Shown here: piece after piece, positions 1-12,652 of the stretch
How the letters are laid out: each line of letters begins with the position of its first letter
Position numbering within the stretch: position 1 is the stretch's first letter
From: Circinella umbellata
Lineage: Eukaryota > Mucoromycota > Mucoromycetes > Mucorales > Lichtheimiaceae
Length of the DNA: 64,000 nt
Assembly: GCA_025093555.1 (NCBI GenBank)
Contig: JAIWNF010000004.1
Location: 1,116,001-1,180,000 of the forward strand
Reading direction: 5' to 3'
Notes under the pieces: model-generated
Databases searched by the model: none
What the model saw: only the letters and a program-made list of their open reading frames with translations
What the model was told of the DNA's origin: nothing
Translations under genes and position numbers: made by a program

Positions 1-2427
1 GCAAAACTTGATGAAGCTTCTTCTAACTGTACGAATTACACTTCTTTCCCTTCTTCTAAAATAGTATAAGAAAAGCTAATAATGTAGTATTAAATTATCT
101 TTCTTATTTTACAAATGATCGATGACGGTTAATTCCCTGTTTTTCTATTCCACTAACAGTAACCAATATCATAACATTATTATAGCCCCATTCCCATTTT
201 TATCAGCCTCATATGATCCTGAGCGGCTCTTGACTTTCTTACTATTCACTTCGTTCCATTACCCCCGTGATTATCCCATGTCAAATATGTCTGACTACCT
301 TGGCGCTGTGGCTGTTTGAAATATCAAATAAAATTGAATCAAACATATATGGAAAAGATGTTGCTCTTGAGATAGTGATGCTGTATTTCAAATATACTTT
401 CAAATAACGGTCTGTTGACGTAAGCTATTTTAATTTGAGTATACGGGAAACATACAGGCAAAAATATAAACCATTCATTTGAGATCTTTTAAATATTATG
501 AAGCCTGTTATTATAGCATACCTTGAACCTGTATTATTAAGGACAGTATGTATTATAGAATTGTTCTAAGACAATTCATCCAAATATTGATAAATGAGAC
601 CTATTTAGCATCTCTATAATTTTATTCAGGCGATTAAAACCGAAGATGTATGTCTTGAAGCAGAAATAATCGCATAGGATAAAAAGCAATATTTAGGTTA
701 CAAAAGTTAATAGTAATTAATTTATTTGTTAATTGTCATATTCTATGCTTCTCCTATCTCTTTTTCTATCCCTTTATATTTTTCTCTTTGAACCATTCTT
801 CTTTTATCTACTCTTTCTTTCAAAAGAATGTTTATAGTTTGTAATATAATATACAAGTGAAATTAGGTCTGAACTTGCTATAGTATAAGCAATTTTGTTC
901 TTATAAAAAGAAAATCCGGCTCATAAACTATATATAAACATATGTACAATATTTAAGAATTGTATACAAAACGTACATTTTATATAATATTTTATAAATA
1001 ATAATAAATATAATACATGAAAAAATGGCTAAGAGGAAGCTGGTTATGTGGTATGCATATTGTATCTATAATTGAAATGTTTAAAGATAAAAATGTGTTT
1101 TTATAGGGTTGGAAAGGGGCATTTGCCGTTTCCGCTTTGGTAAAATCCCTTGGCTAGTATATAACAGTAGTAGTAAAGTCGTTTTATAAAAAAAAGTTAT
1201 AATTCCACGACTTGCTACTAATAATAATAAGCTTGTAACAAAACAATATAATACATAAGATAAGTTATAAGATAAATGAAATGCAGGTAATTATAGTAAA
1301 TATTTATATGCTGAACACTGTGTTATAGTGCTGTTAGTAGAATGATATGCTAACGTCGAGCTTATTCTAGTTGCGTGGTAGAAAACAAATCGATGATGTA
1401 CTGATGGTATAATTATTCTGCATCCAAACACTTGTTGTAAAGTTGCTCGTAACAGTGATGTTCTTCAACTGTTTAGTTGAGGCATATCTAATTGAATATA
1501 AACATAAACCATGCGTTAGGAATATTTGCATAATAGTATTACAATGATTTTTTATACACCTCTATAAAATTACATACAGTGGCTGCACAATAATAAGAAG
1601 AAATAAAGTATGTGTGTGGAAAATAAATAATGTGTAGTTATGCGAGCCAAGAAAATGAAAATAGAATAAAAAAAAATTTTGACATTTCGTTAGCAATCAA
1701 AAAGAAGAAAAGAGTATTATTACTATTACCGCCATTATTTTGATAGATTATAATAAATATTTACACAATTACTCGAATTATGCTTATCTAATATTGAAAT
1801 TATTATTATCATAATAGATATTTTTACATTAGCTTAGTTTTTGAACAGAATTTCTCTTTATTTTTGACAAATACAGTAATATACGGAATGGCTATATTTT
1901 CTTACCGGAACCACACAAATAACAATAAGTTGTGCTTGTCTTTTTTGGCATTATTGAATTTTAATAATAGTGACTGGGTCAACCAAGAAACTTTTGCACC
2001 ACAAAAAATAAAACAAGAGGTGAAAGAGAAAGGGTGAGAAAAATAAAAAGCTACAGGAAGTTTCCATGCATCTGTCAACCAAGTCTTTTTATAGCCTTTT
2101 CTTTCCAATTGATTCCAGACCGTTCATGTATCAAAAATATTATCTTTGCTTCCGGTTCCGATCTTTTCCTTTTTACAAAGCTCACCCCTTATGCTTATTG
2201 ACCCAGAAAACAACTATGAAAGATTTGACCCGTCTAGAGACATAATTAACTAGGCTAAAAAAGAAAGTACTCATTTATCTTTTTTTTGAAAATAACAATG
2301 ATAATAATAAAGGGATTTGACAAATTGTACAAGATGATCCCATGCACAGCCACGCGGCAATAAAAATAATAGATCTTTGTCAATTTACTCTCTTTTTGTA
2401 GTATTGGTGTATGAAAAGAACCAGCGA

Positions 2428-2458
<31 letters not shown>

Positions 2459-2834
2459 TTCCAGGGACCATCTACTTGGTCACGCATAATGATGGATAAT
2501 TGAGAGCAATAAGCTTTTTTTTTCTTCTTTTGCTTTCTCTAGACTGCGATTTATTTTTAGGAAAAAGTGACCACGTCGCGAAGAAAAACAACCTATGATA
2601 GACATTAATATAAACATTCGTTTATATGGCTTATGAGGCTGAGTTTAATTATATAATAATGGATCAAGCTGTGGGAGTACACGTATTACAAATTATATAA
2701 TTACCGTTTTGCATTTTTTTTCGGGTCCAGCAATTCGTATAAGAGTTTGTTCTTGCTACGCCACTACAGTTGTTTCGATGTCACATCAAGTTGCAAAACT
2801 GTTTGTTATTGTATCTCTTGTGCACTAATTGAAA

Positions 2835-2866
<32 letters not shown>

Positions 2867-5800
2867 CATAGCGAGCGAGCGAGGGTAAGAGTCGTGGCAG
2901 TGTAAGCTATGACATAGTTAAAGCCAAACTGTAGAAGAAGACCTTGAAGGATACTTGCTGAACATCTAAACGTCCTATAATGTCGTAGACACTAATTTAT
3001 ACGTATATACCCTCTATGATGTTAGTGTGCTACGAATTAGCTTTACTTCCTATACGACTTTGAAAAATATTAAACTCATTTTCTTTTTTTAGACGAACTA
3101 TCGATGGACATTCTTTTCTTAGAATTATAATCGAACTTGTTTCAAATCGTGTGCACCCGGTTACCAAGAAGAATAAAAATGTGAACAATTATAACATCAA
3201 TCTTTTTTTACTGTAACGATTTTTGTTTGGACATTAACTTTAAATCTTCGGGCTGAGCAACTTGTTACGGAATCGCCGCCTTTTATATTTTATACTTTCA
3301 TTCTTCTTGATGCTGCTGCTCAGCAGATTGATTTTCGTTATTCGAGACACCTAGATTAATTATGAGACAACATTATATTTTCCCATTTTTTCTGATATAA
3401 CTACCTTTAATTTGAGGAATTTAATATTCCATAATTGAATCTGTGATTATGAAACTTGTTCTTGGCAATAGGCTGAAACAACTAAATCTACTGTTTATCG
3501 AGATAGCTTTTTCATTATGTCTAACTATGATCGTAGCGACCCTTAAATGTAATAATTATGGTATATTACTGTTTCAAATCAAGTAGCAAAAAAGCTTGAG
3601 GCATTAATAGTAGCAACACATTAAAAAGTGCCACAGATGATACAAAAAAAAAAGCAACAGCTTTTCAACATCTGATCACAATAATATATTATGACGCCAA
3701 GTGTTGAAAGAGTTCCCAGACCAGAACTTTCTATTTCTTGTACTACTACGTATGAATCAAATTAAAATAAAGAGAAAATGGCTTACCATTCATTGAATTG
3801 ATGGCATTTTTCTTTTATTTTAACCAACCAATTGGAGAACCGTAAATAAGCCGTTCGTTTAAAGAAAGTAGTTATATCATTATTATTATCATTATTATTA
3901 TTATTATGAAACTCCTAGAAATACAGCTATAGCTCTATTCTAAATAATTTTACCTTAATAAAGAAAAAAAAATAATCACCAAATTACAATCTATCTTCTT
4001 TGTTATTGACCTTTCTTCTGTTTTGTGGATGACAATACTTCTTGTGATATTCTGTGTAGCGCGACTAGCTATTCCATTTTATTTTATTTTTTCTTTTAGT
4101 CTCTCACTATTGATAAAAATATACCCCATTCATACAAAATTAATGCGCTACTACGCGATAAATATTAAGAGGCAAAAATTCAAATAACTGTATGTAAAAG
4201 CCTTTTTTAACAACTCAATAGAAAAGGCTGTAATTAAACACCTATAATTCCCATCTCAGTTTCAGAAAAAAGGCCAACTTTTAATCCAGGTAAATAAAAA
4301 GTATCATGAGTACTTTTGATAATAACGTCATTTTTTCCCTTGAAACTAAAAACGTTATTACATTCCCAAAAACGAACATGCCAAATTGATCTCGTTGTCA
4401 AAACTCTTTAATCTTGACTTTAAGAATTAGCTTTCTGAGTGCACTCGATAACAATGTAGAATTATATTAGAGGTACAATAACTGATATATTGATTAGAAT
4501 GGTGGAAATGAGGCATTAATTCAACTTTTATTATTATACAAAAAGAAATTGGAACAGTCAGCATTAGCAATAATGTTTTCTCTTTGGGAATCATTACAGC
4601 GACGATACCCGTTCTTGATGTGACTCTTACTAAAATTGCATTTATAAACAAATAAGTGTTCACAACAGTCAACCAGATCATAATATACTGAGACTACTTC
4701 TACCAGTACAACTGGATTGGGCTAAGGAGAAGGCCCTTAACAGGGTACTAGTAGTAGTGATATAATATCTACCAGATCTATAAGAGAAACTAATACACTA
4801 TGGGGGGCAAATGAAACACCCTAAATAATCCTAATACATACGACTTTACAAAGCACTATACCGTATAGTATAAGTTCAAGTAGTACAATAGCATAAATTG
4901 TGTGTTATGTGTATCTGATTGATAAACAGATGTATTTTTTTCTCTGTACAGTGACAATAAATATCATGTAGTTTTCTATAGCAGAAATAATTTATACATC
5001 AAACAGATTATTAACCATATTTTCTAATGTAATTGTCTTTAATAACTGTATATCTCATAACTATCTAGATATCATTGATTCATTTGCCGTTGTTGGAAGT
5101 AATTTTTTATTATTTGCATATGCTATCTTAGGTGGGTCACACATACCAAATTCTTGTAGCGAATTTACTATACTTTGTTTCGTAGTCTTAGGCTTGATGT
5201 CCAAAAAAGATCAAAGCTCATGATACCAGTTTCTCGAAAGTGGTAGTTCGGATCTTACAAATAATTATTTGCAGTCGCTTTCCTTTTGATACAAGTGGTG
5301 GGGTTATTTTTATTTTTATCTACTCCACATGATTTATAATGTAGGGAATTAGAAAGTGGCTAATCTCTATATAATTGATATTAAATTCATAAGATACATT
5401 GGCACCAGTTGATATTAGCGAGGAAACTTCTAGAGCTCTTCATTGGTATGCTTTGACACTAGTCACGTATAATAATATGACAAACGAGATTTGTTTTATT
5501 CCAGCTATATGACTTTAAATATCTGTAATCATAAAAGCATATACGTGAATTGTTATTGTTAATGTATACAAAGTTGATAACATTTTCATCAGTAGTATCT
5601 ATGATAATCGAATCAACAAATAAGTATTAATATGACATAAAAGAACCAATAAAACTTAGTGTTTTCATGAGGAGCGAAATATAAAAATGTTCATTACTAT
5701 GATGAGCAAGATAATAAGCCTTTGCATTATCATAACAACAAAAAAATCATATCTTATAGTATAACTATGTCGATTTTATACATACACATACATTGAAGTT

Positions 5801-6470
5801 TGACAATTGTCATTTTTTATAACTAAAATCTAAAAAAAAGAATAACATCCGATTGTCAGTTCATTGAAGAATGATAAATACATGAATCCATTCTCTTCTC
5901 TTTATTTCTTTTAACATGATCATTGATGTCAATCATTAGGAAAAAAAGGTCATTAAAAACAACCATGTCTTGAACAATCGGATAATTTCAAGTTGTTGAT
6001 TGACTAAGTTATATTACTATATTTATTTTTTAGTTCATCTCTACATGGCAACAATTGTCACTCGGTTGTTCTTGAGCACACGGTGTTGCGTTCTGTCGCG
6101 AAGCATTAAAACTTTTTTTAAACCCCATGCGAAAAGATAAGCGGTCAGCAAAAAAAAAAAAATATTTTTTTTTCAATTCTCTTTCTTTTTCTTCATTTTT
6201 TTTAACATAATATATTACTCTTTACAACAGTGACAACAAACGACAATAACAATAACACCAATCTTTTGAATATACCATATTAAATATAAATCATTTATGC
6301 AACAATTTCCAACAAAAAAAAATACATTTATTTATTTTACTATCCGATCAAAAATCGACTTTATTCATAAATATCGCTAACACTATACGCAACAAAAAGA
6401 CCTCAAAACTGGCAAAACAAAATGAAGGTATTGTTAAACGAAGCAAAACTGCCTATCATATAGGCAGGTT
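1..6470. other. AT-rich gene-poor interval
   Basis: I see no supportable gene here. The longest open frames (122-319, 1902-2108 and 4427-4681) are short, of biased composition, and lack recognisable motifs or convincing splice partners. Simple sequence is present: a run of 28 A at 2431-2458 and a GA-rich microsatellite at about 2838-2885 that grades into GCGA units. Highly diverged repeats could be hidden here that cannot be recognised by eye. Confidence 0.6.
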
Positions 6471-6474
6471 TTCG

Positions 6475-6478
6475 AAAA
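6475..6478 (-). terminator. Pol III T-run terminator of tRNA-Pro
   Basis: Four A on the plus strand give TTTT on the transcribed strand, 4-7 nt after the tRNA 3' end. This is a minimal RNA polymerase III terminator. Confidence 0.6.
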
Positions 6479-6481
6479 CAG

Positions 6482-6554
6482 GGCCCGAACCGGGATTTGA
6501 ACCCGGGACCTCGTGCATCCGAAGCACGAATGATAGCCACTACACCATCCGGGC
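6482..6554 (-). tRNA. tRNA-Pro, anticodon CGG
   Basis: A complete 73-nt cloverleaf reads on the minus strand. The acceptor 5' strand GCCCGGA pairs with TTCGGGC (one G-U). The anticodon stem CGTGC/GCACG encloses the loop TTCGGAT, which puts CGG at positions 34-36 after U33. The T arm is CCGGG-TTCAAAT-CCCGG. The discriminator base is C, as in other eukaryotic proline tRNAs. No intron is seen. It decodes CCG. A 4-T run lies just downstream on the minus strand. Confidence 0.93.
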
Positions 6555-6870
6555 TAATGATTTGACCGATACTTTAGATATTAAGTAGTTAAAGAAAAAT
6601 ATATAGATTAAATTATATTATATAGAAGAGGAAAAGAAAATTGTGTTGTTACATATAATTCTAGTAGCGTAGTATGGACGGGCTTAAAAAAAAGAAATTG
6701 GTATTATATAGGACTACAGGTAATTTTTATAATGAATAGCTATTAGTAGTAGTTAAGAAAAAGACAGTTATTATATAAAAAAGTAGTAATATTAAAAATA
6801 AAAAATTAATTATTATACAATATATCAGAGTAATATAAGATTGGTTTTTTTCCAATTAGTAATTTTATTA

Positions 6871-7035
6871 AGACTTCTCTCTTTGTGGATTCAGACGTAC
6901 AATTCCTAAATATTAGAATTCCCACATACCATTTTATATAATTATTAATAAGTTAATTATATTCTTACCTTATTCTATCTTTTTAACATATTTCATATAA
7001 TGAAGAAGCTCATTAATATTACATAGAATGCTTTA
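6871..7035 (+). mobile_element. LTR fragment (3' part), degraded
   Basis: This stretch aligns by eye, in the same orientation, with the last about 165 bp of the solo LTR at 19323-19926. Both share a block reading TTTGTGGATTCAGACGTA, then CCTAAATAT...CCCACA, and a terminal ACATxGAAxGCTTxA. No matching 5' half is obvious; the sequence between here and the tRNA-Pro gene may be its decayed remainder. Confidence 0.5.
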
Positions 7036-7467
7036 ATTTTATGTAGAGGGATATTATTGTCATCTATTATATTATATACTTGATATGTTTTTATTTTTTT
7101 ATAAATATATAAATGTTTAGTTATTCTTTCAAGTTAAGATAATTTTTATATAAATATAACATCAATAAGTAGGAATATTTATTATTAATATTATTAGATA
7201 TATAATAGAAGAAGTACTTGTTTTATTAATAAGTTACTGCTATAATATGATGCTAAGTGAAAAGCAACTCATTATACCAAGCAATACCAACCTTTAATAA
7301 AGGGTATAATATTAGATAGTGGTAGTTACTAAACAAAAAGGATATTGATCTTATAAATGATTATATATCTTTCTAAGAAAGAGTAACTTGCCTAAAAAAA
7401 AAATTCAAGTCTTTGGTTCAATTACATTCCTCTGCCCTATATTCTAAACCTCTAATATTATTAGAAT

Positions 7468-8140
7468 AAATATAAAAAGTAAAATAGAAATATGGAACTA
7501 AAATGAATATAGTAGAGAATCTGTTTACTCCTAGAATAAAATAACTACTCTTTCACATATTTTCTCGTTTTATCTAATTATAGATAAACTATCATTTATA
7601 AGAATAAATGAGAGGACCTACTATATAAATTTGTTATAGATATTAATTTAGATTATTCTCTAAAACCGTTTATAACAGTTGCTACTAATCTCATTATTCC
7701 ATTACTGTCCCTTTTTTATTCCACTTAATAATAAGAGCAAATCGAACTAAATAATAGTTTTTACTTGGTTTTACCTCTTATCCTTACATGATGAATGATG
7801 TTTGACCAATTATTCATGAACAGATTATGGTGGCTCACTGAGGTGTACGATAAAATAATAGTTTAGTTCAATAATAAGATATCAAAAACGATGAGCCCTT
7901 TGAAACAGTGTTTATTCTTAAAAAATAAGATAAAGATTATTATTCTATGTACGAGTTGGTCTATTTATATGAGTTGTTTATAATGATGGGTTATCTCTGG
8001 TATGTCATCTGAAGAATGTATTTTAAAGAATGCTATCTTAAGGTATGATAACCTTATTCTTAGGAAAATCCTTTTTAGCTTTATCAGGGGTAGACCCTTA
8101 GAATCTCCGGTATTTTACACTCTTAATTCCATGACACTAC
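7468..8140 (+). repeat. Dispersed repeat, copy A (longest)
   Basis: The first half (about 7468-7842) matches the reverse complement of 50455-50852. The second half (about 7884-8140) matches the reverse complement of 21285-21535. Shared blocks include TTCTCTxAAACCGTTT, ATGATGTTTGACC, CATCTGAAGAAT and AAGAATGCTATCTTAAGGTAT. Copies B and C therefore cover different halves of one parent element of at least 670 bp. No coding potential is seen. Class unknown. Confidence 0.7.
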
Positions 8141-8509
8141 ACTCACCACATAATGATCTACAAAATTCTTTAAAGACTTAATCAGATTTATATAGTCTAT
8201 TTCGGCTAAGGACCATCATATTATCGGGTATAATAGAAAACAGAATGAAAGCATAGATTACATATTTTTTTTAATTTTTATCAACACAAAAATTAAATGA
8301 GTGAAAGAGAGAATGTAAAATAAATTGTTTAACAAATGTAATAAAAAAAAAGAAATAAAGACAAGAAAAAGTACATTTTAATACATATATACAATTGATA
8401 TTTTATTCAGTTTGCTTGGTTGATTTTTTAATAAGAAAGCTGTATTTTGTATAAAAAAATATTATGTTTCATAGAGGGATTAACAAAAAAAAAGATGACT
8501 ATTATTACT

Positions 8510-11500
8510 TTATTGCACACGACAATCAATATCTCCTCCCCAATTATCATGCATCAATTCACGTAGTCGTCCAAGCTCCCGACCATTCTCTATACTGCGT
8601 GTTAACGCCGTGATCATACTTTGAGGGATGTATGTATCATCACTCGCGCTCCGATTATCTTCTTCATTACGGGTTAATATTCGTTCCAATTCAAACATAC
8701 GTGACGAACTTGACCAGGAAGTACGCTCATTGGGTAATCTTTTTCTGGATGTGGTTGGTGCAGATAAAGGACTAAAGATCTTAATTGTATTATCAATACC
8801 AGAAATAGCCATAGTTGGATTAATTGGATGTCCTTGAATTACATTGACTGTATCCTCATCTGCACTTAATATCTGAACAATTCGACTTGTCTGTTTATCC
8901 CAGATAAAGGCACATCCATCATCACTCCCTGACACAATGTATTCGTCATTTAATCCATAAAAGTTAACGTCTTTCACAGTCTATTAATTCAAGTGACAAA
9001 AAAGAAGAAAGGATTTTTTTGTTATTATTATTATATAAAAGACTGAATATTTTTTTTACTGTAGGTTCTTACCCGATTATTACAATGACCAGTATATTTT
9101 TTTCGATAAGAAACTATATCAACATCACTTTCAAGCGTATTTCGTGAATGAAAATGTTGTGGATAACCGTCACTATCTTCATCTTCTTCATCTTCATCAT
9201 CGACCATACGAAGATAACGCCTCCGTCGTGATACTGATGCTGGTGATCCTGACTCTAATGCTGTTGGTTGTTGACCTTCACTTTCGTCTGTATCCATCAT
9301 GGATTGAGAGTCTTCTGTTGCTGTTTCATCTGACAGCGCGCTACGATGTGTAGCGTCACTATCTGAAGCTCGGTCATCTGATGCACTCACGTCACTATCT
9401 GACCCAGCGTATTCTTCTGTAGTTTCAACTTCAACGACATTTGAACTTTGTGAAGACTGATTATTGGATGATGATGATGATGATAATGATGATACTGATG
9501 AATCATCGCCATTAATATTGGTATTATGGCTAATACGCCTACTACTACTAGTGGTAGTATTATTGTTATCGTGATCGTCAAATGTCATGGGGTCCATCAA
9601 AAATTGACGCTGGTTATCAGAACTATAAGATCCAACTGTTGCATGCCGGGAGGTATCTGACGTACTTTGTTGATCATAAGGTTGTTCGTGGGTATTGTCA
9701 CTGTTGTCGTTATTCTCTTTATCATTATTATTGGTTGATGTTCCTCGTGTTCGTTTTGATGAACGTTGATTATTATCATTAGTCATACCATTATCTTGTT
9801 CAACATCACCATTATTACTTTTGTATGTGGTATCATTTTCTTGTGGAAAATCGTACATCTCGTCTAACCATTTCCATCGATCCGTGCGCGTTGATAATGT
9901 TGATGATGAAGCAATTGTTTGCTGCTGTTGTAATGTATTATTATTATTACCCCCCTCTTCTTCTTCTTCTTCTTCTTCTGTAGACATATAGTTTTCTCGT
10001 TGTAATGCTGTTCGAATATCCTTTTTGAATTCATTAAACATATTAGCCGTTGTTGATTCTGCGACAGGAGATGATGATGACGCTTCTCCTCCAATTACAT
10101 TCGCGTAATATGTCTGTTGAGCTCGAGCTACATAACGGTACGCTTTTCGTAGCCAATCCTCTCGGTCTTCACACCCATTTGTTATTTTTCCACCACATGC
10201 AACCCAATAGCCGACAGCAAGACACCATAGCGTTCTCCAAGATCCTAATCGAGTTATAGACCAAGATTCTGCATCTTGCATTAATCGACGAGCGCTGGCA
10301 ATTTCCTCATCCGCATGAGATTCGTCACTTGGACATTCATTGGTACTTTCATGAACTCGTCTTAAATGAACAGCTGCCTTCATACATAATATCCATATTG
10401 TTTCACCAATATCTTGTTCACTTATTTCGTCATGCCGATAAGTGTCACTGTTAGTTGACTGTATTGAATGCATCAAATGCAATTTGTCCAAGGTGTTATT
10501 TAATTGCCCTTGCCGAAAACAATGAATAATGGATTGTCGATTCTCATATGGCTCTTCGTTGAATCTACCATTACGTTTGATTCGTGAAGATTGGCGGATA
10601 TTGTTTTCTTGACGTGTATCTTGGACTGGTGAGTCATGAATGTTGAATAAAAATATACCTTCTGTTGACCAACTCCCAATAAACTTAATATATGTATATA
10701 TTCAAAAGTCAGTAGAGTCAATTATATGTTTTCAAGCAGATAAAAATAATCACAACATTAAGAATTAGGTTGTTTGTTTATAAATGTCTTTTTACCTCTT
10801 GACTATTGACATCACTGAATCTACATGCTGTCACATACTTATTATTGCGTTTCCAGTAATTTGAATCCTTGCATGTGAAACGTCGTACACACCGTGATCT
10901 TGTTCCCGGTGATGAAGCTCCTATCATCATTTTACCTCCACCATTATTATTATATCCAATCATACGTCGATCATGCATATAAACATAGTCATCCATTCCA
11001 GCAACAATAAAGTATTGAGGCTGCTTTCTATTAATACTTAAACTATTCAAATCTAGCCCATATTGTCCGTAGTCCAAGAGGGGTGCAGGACACCCTTCTC
11101 GAACATTTGTATGCGCTTGTCTTCTTCCGTGATATCTTGATCTTCCAAAAGGTGCATTGGAACAAGTATGTGGCTGTCTCAAATCAAAGTGCCGTACAGT
11201 ACCATCTTCGGAGCAACTCATGAACTCGTGTGGATTATCTTCTAATGCAATTCGTTTGACTTGATCTCGATGACAAGTATATACATGACGTAGTCGATGT
11301 TCCTCATATCCATTGACATCAAATACTCGTATTTCACTGTCGGCCGATGCGGTAACAATCACACTATCGGATGACTGGGGCATAAATTTGGCCGAGAATA
11401 TATTGGCAGTATGACCTTATATATCAAGACATATATAATTACTAATATTGTTATTACCGTGTATGTTTCATAATAAATAGCGACCAGATTACCTGTTTCA

Positions 11501-11938
11501 ATAGCATAGGCCATCCGATAGTTTTCCCAAGGAAGCCATACACATACCAGGGTATCATCTGAACCTGATAATAGCTTGTCTCCACCATGTGACCAGCTTG
11601 ACATATATTTATAAGCTTTAGTGTACACTATCATTGATACGGTAAGAAGGAAACATTACTTACTATAATGAATTAACACAACCTTCATGTCCGTATAACT
11701 CTTTATATAACGTCATGCGTGCCATTAGTGATTCATCACCATATATTCTCTTTACTATTATTATTATTATTATTATTATTAGCCACAGCGATGTATATAT
11801 TTTTAACAAATATTTAGTTCAACTTGATTATAGAAACATGGAAATACCTAATCTATTTCGAGTAAAATGTCTTCCTGGTTTAAATTTGACTTGAAATCGT
11901 TCTCTATCTCTTAACCCGTGTTGAATTTTGGTTGACAT
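8510..11938 (-). CDS. DCAF6/IQWD1-like WD40 protein with long acidic insert
   Basis: This is probably a substrate receptor for a CUL4-DDB1 ubiquitin ligase, by family inference. Six exons join in frame: 11938-11848, 11754-11664, 11596-11493, 11415-10796, 10683-9073 and 8980-8510, giving 995 codons plus stop. WD repeats fill residues 1 to about 330; examples are GHEGCVNSLYW, LLSGSDDTLVCVW and AIETGHTANIFSAKF. A long low-complexity Ser/Asn/Glu/Asp insert follows. The last blades lie near the C-terminus (VKDVNFYGLNDEYIVSGSDD, ISGIDNTIKIFSP). Split propellers with a disordered acidic insert and a GHTANIF blade are typical of human DCAF6. A DCAF8 or WDTC1 relative is the alternative. The start is the first ATG of the open frame joining the WD region. 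It is divergent from the gene at 12289. Confidence 0.85.
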
Positions 11939-12288
11939 GTTATATACACCTTTGCTGGTAATTCACAAATGTGTGTGAAATAATAAAAAAAGAGTTTACT
12001 GTATTTCATCCAAGTAGAATTCAAAAAGAGAGTATGTAAATGCCTGTTCTCAAAAAAATAACTCAGCCAAATTATGGCATAAAAGAAACTTTGCTCATGA
12101 TTGGCTCATAAAAAGATGTGGCAAACTTCACACACGCGACTTTTTTTTTTGAACCGAAAACAGAGCTACGCCTGGATAAAGGTTGTTTACTTCTTCTCTT
12201 TTCTTCTTTCTCTTTTCTTTTTCTCTTATTTTTATTTTACAAACCAACTTATAACAACTACAAAATAAATAAAAAAGTATATATAATT
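11939..12288. promoter_or_regulatory. Shared divergent promoter, WD40 gene / Tyr-rich gene
   Basis: These 350 bp separate two start codons pointing away from each other. The right half carries a TTTCTTT-type pyrimidine tract at about 12185-12240 just before the Tyr-rich gene. Similar tracts precede other starts in this window. No clear TATA box is placed. Confidence 0.4.
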
Positions 12289-12652
12289 ATGGGTAATCGA
12301 TATAGCACTTACTATGATCCTTATGGGAATCCATATGACTATGATCCATATGGATATGATTATAACTATTTGGTAAGAGCATATATAATGACTAATTGGT
12401 TAGTTAACTAAAGAATTGTATTTATATACATATAAATTAACATAATCATTATAATAGTGGGGAGCAAGAAATCGAGGATTATATGGTAATAGATATGGTT
12501 ATGGGGGCTATTCATATTCACCATTACCTTACATGAACAATTATTATGATTATCTTCAGCAGCCATACAACAATTATTACAACAGTTACTATCAGCAACC
12601 GTATCCAGGAATGTATCCGGCTTATTCATACTATCCACGATCTTATTTTTAA
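12289..12652 (+). CDS. Small Tyr/Asn/Gly-rich protein with possible N-myristoylation
   Basis: Two exons, 12289-12372 and 12458-12652 (intron GTAAGA...ATAG), encode 92 residues. Both exons share the same composition, rich in Tyr, Asn, Gly and Pro, which supports the splice. The N-terminus MGNRYST has Gly2 and Ser6, fitting an N-myristoylation signal. The body repeats YDPYGNPYD-type units and ends in PRSYF. I do not recognise a family. It resembles Tyr-rich low-complexity or prion-like peptides and has no signal peptide. A function in membrane-tethered assemblies is only a guess. A pyrimidine-rich leader precedes the ATG, and an AATAAA-like site lies downstream near 12835. Confidence 0.6.

Noticed and set aside
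6482..6554. Reading the tRNA as Arg because of TCG within the loop region
   Set aside because: The 7-nt loop TTCGGAT with U33 fixes CGG at 34-36, so the tRNA is Pro; C at the discriminator agrees.
8241..8509. Possible extra exon downstream of the WD40 gene
   Set aside because: The stop at 8510 follows the last blade and tail; the interval is AT-rich with no coding signal.
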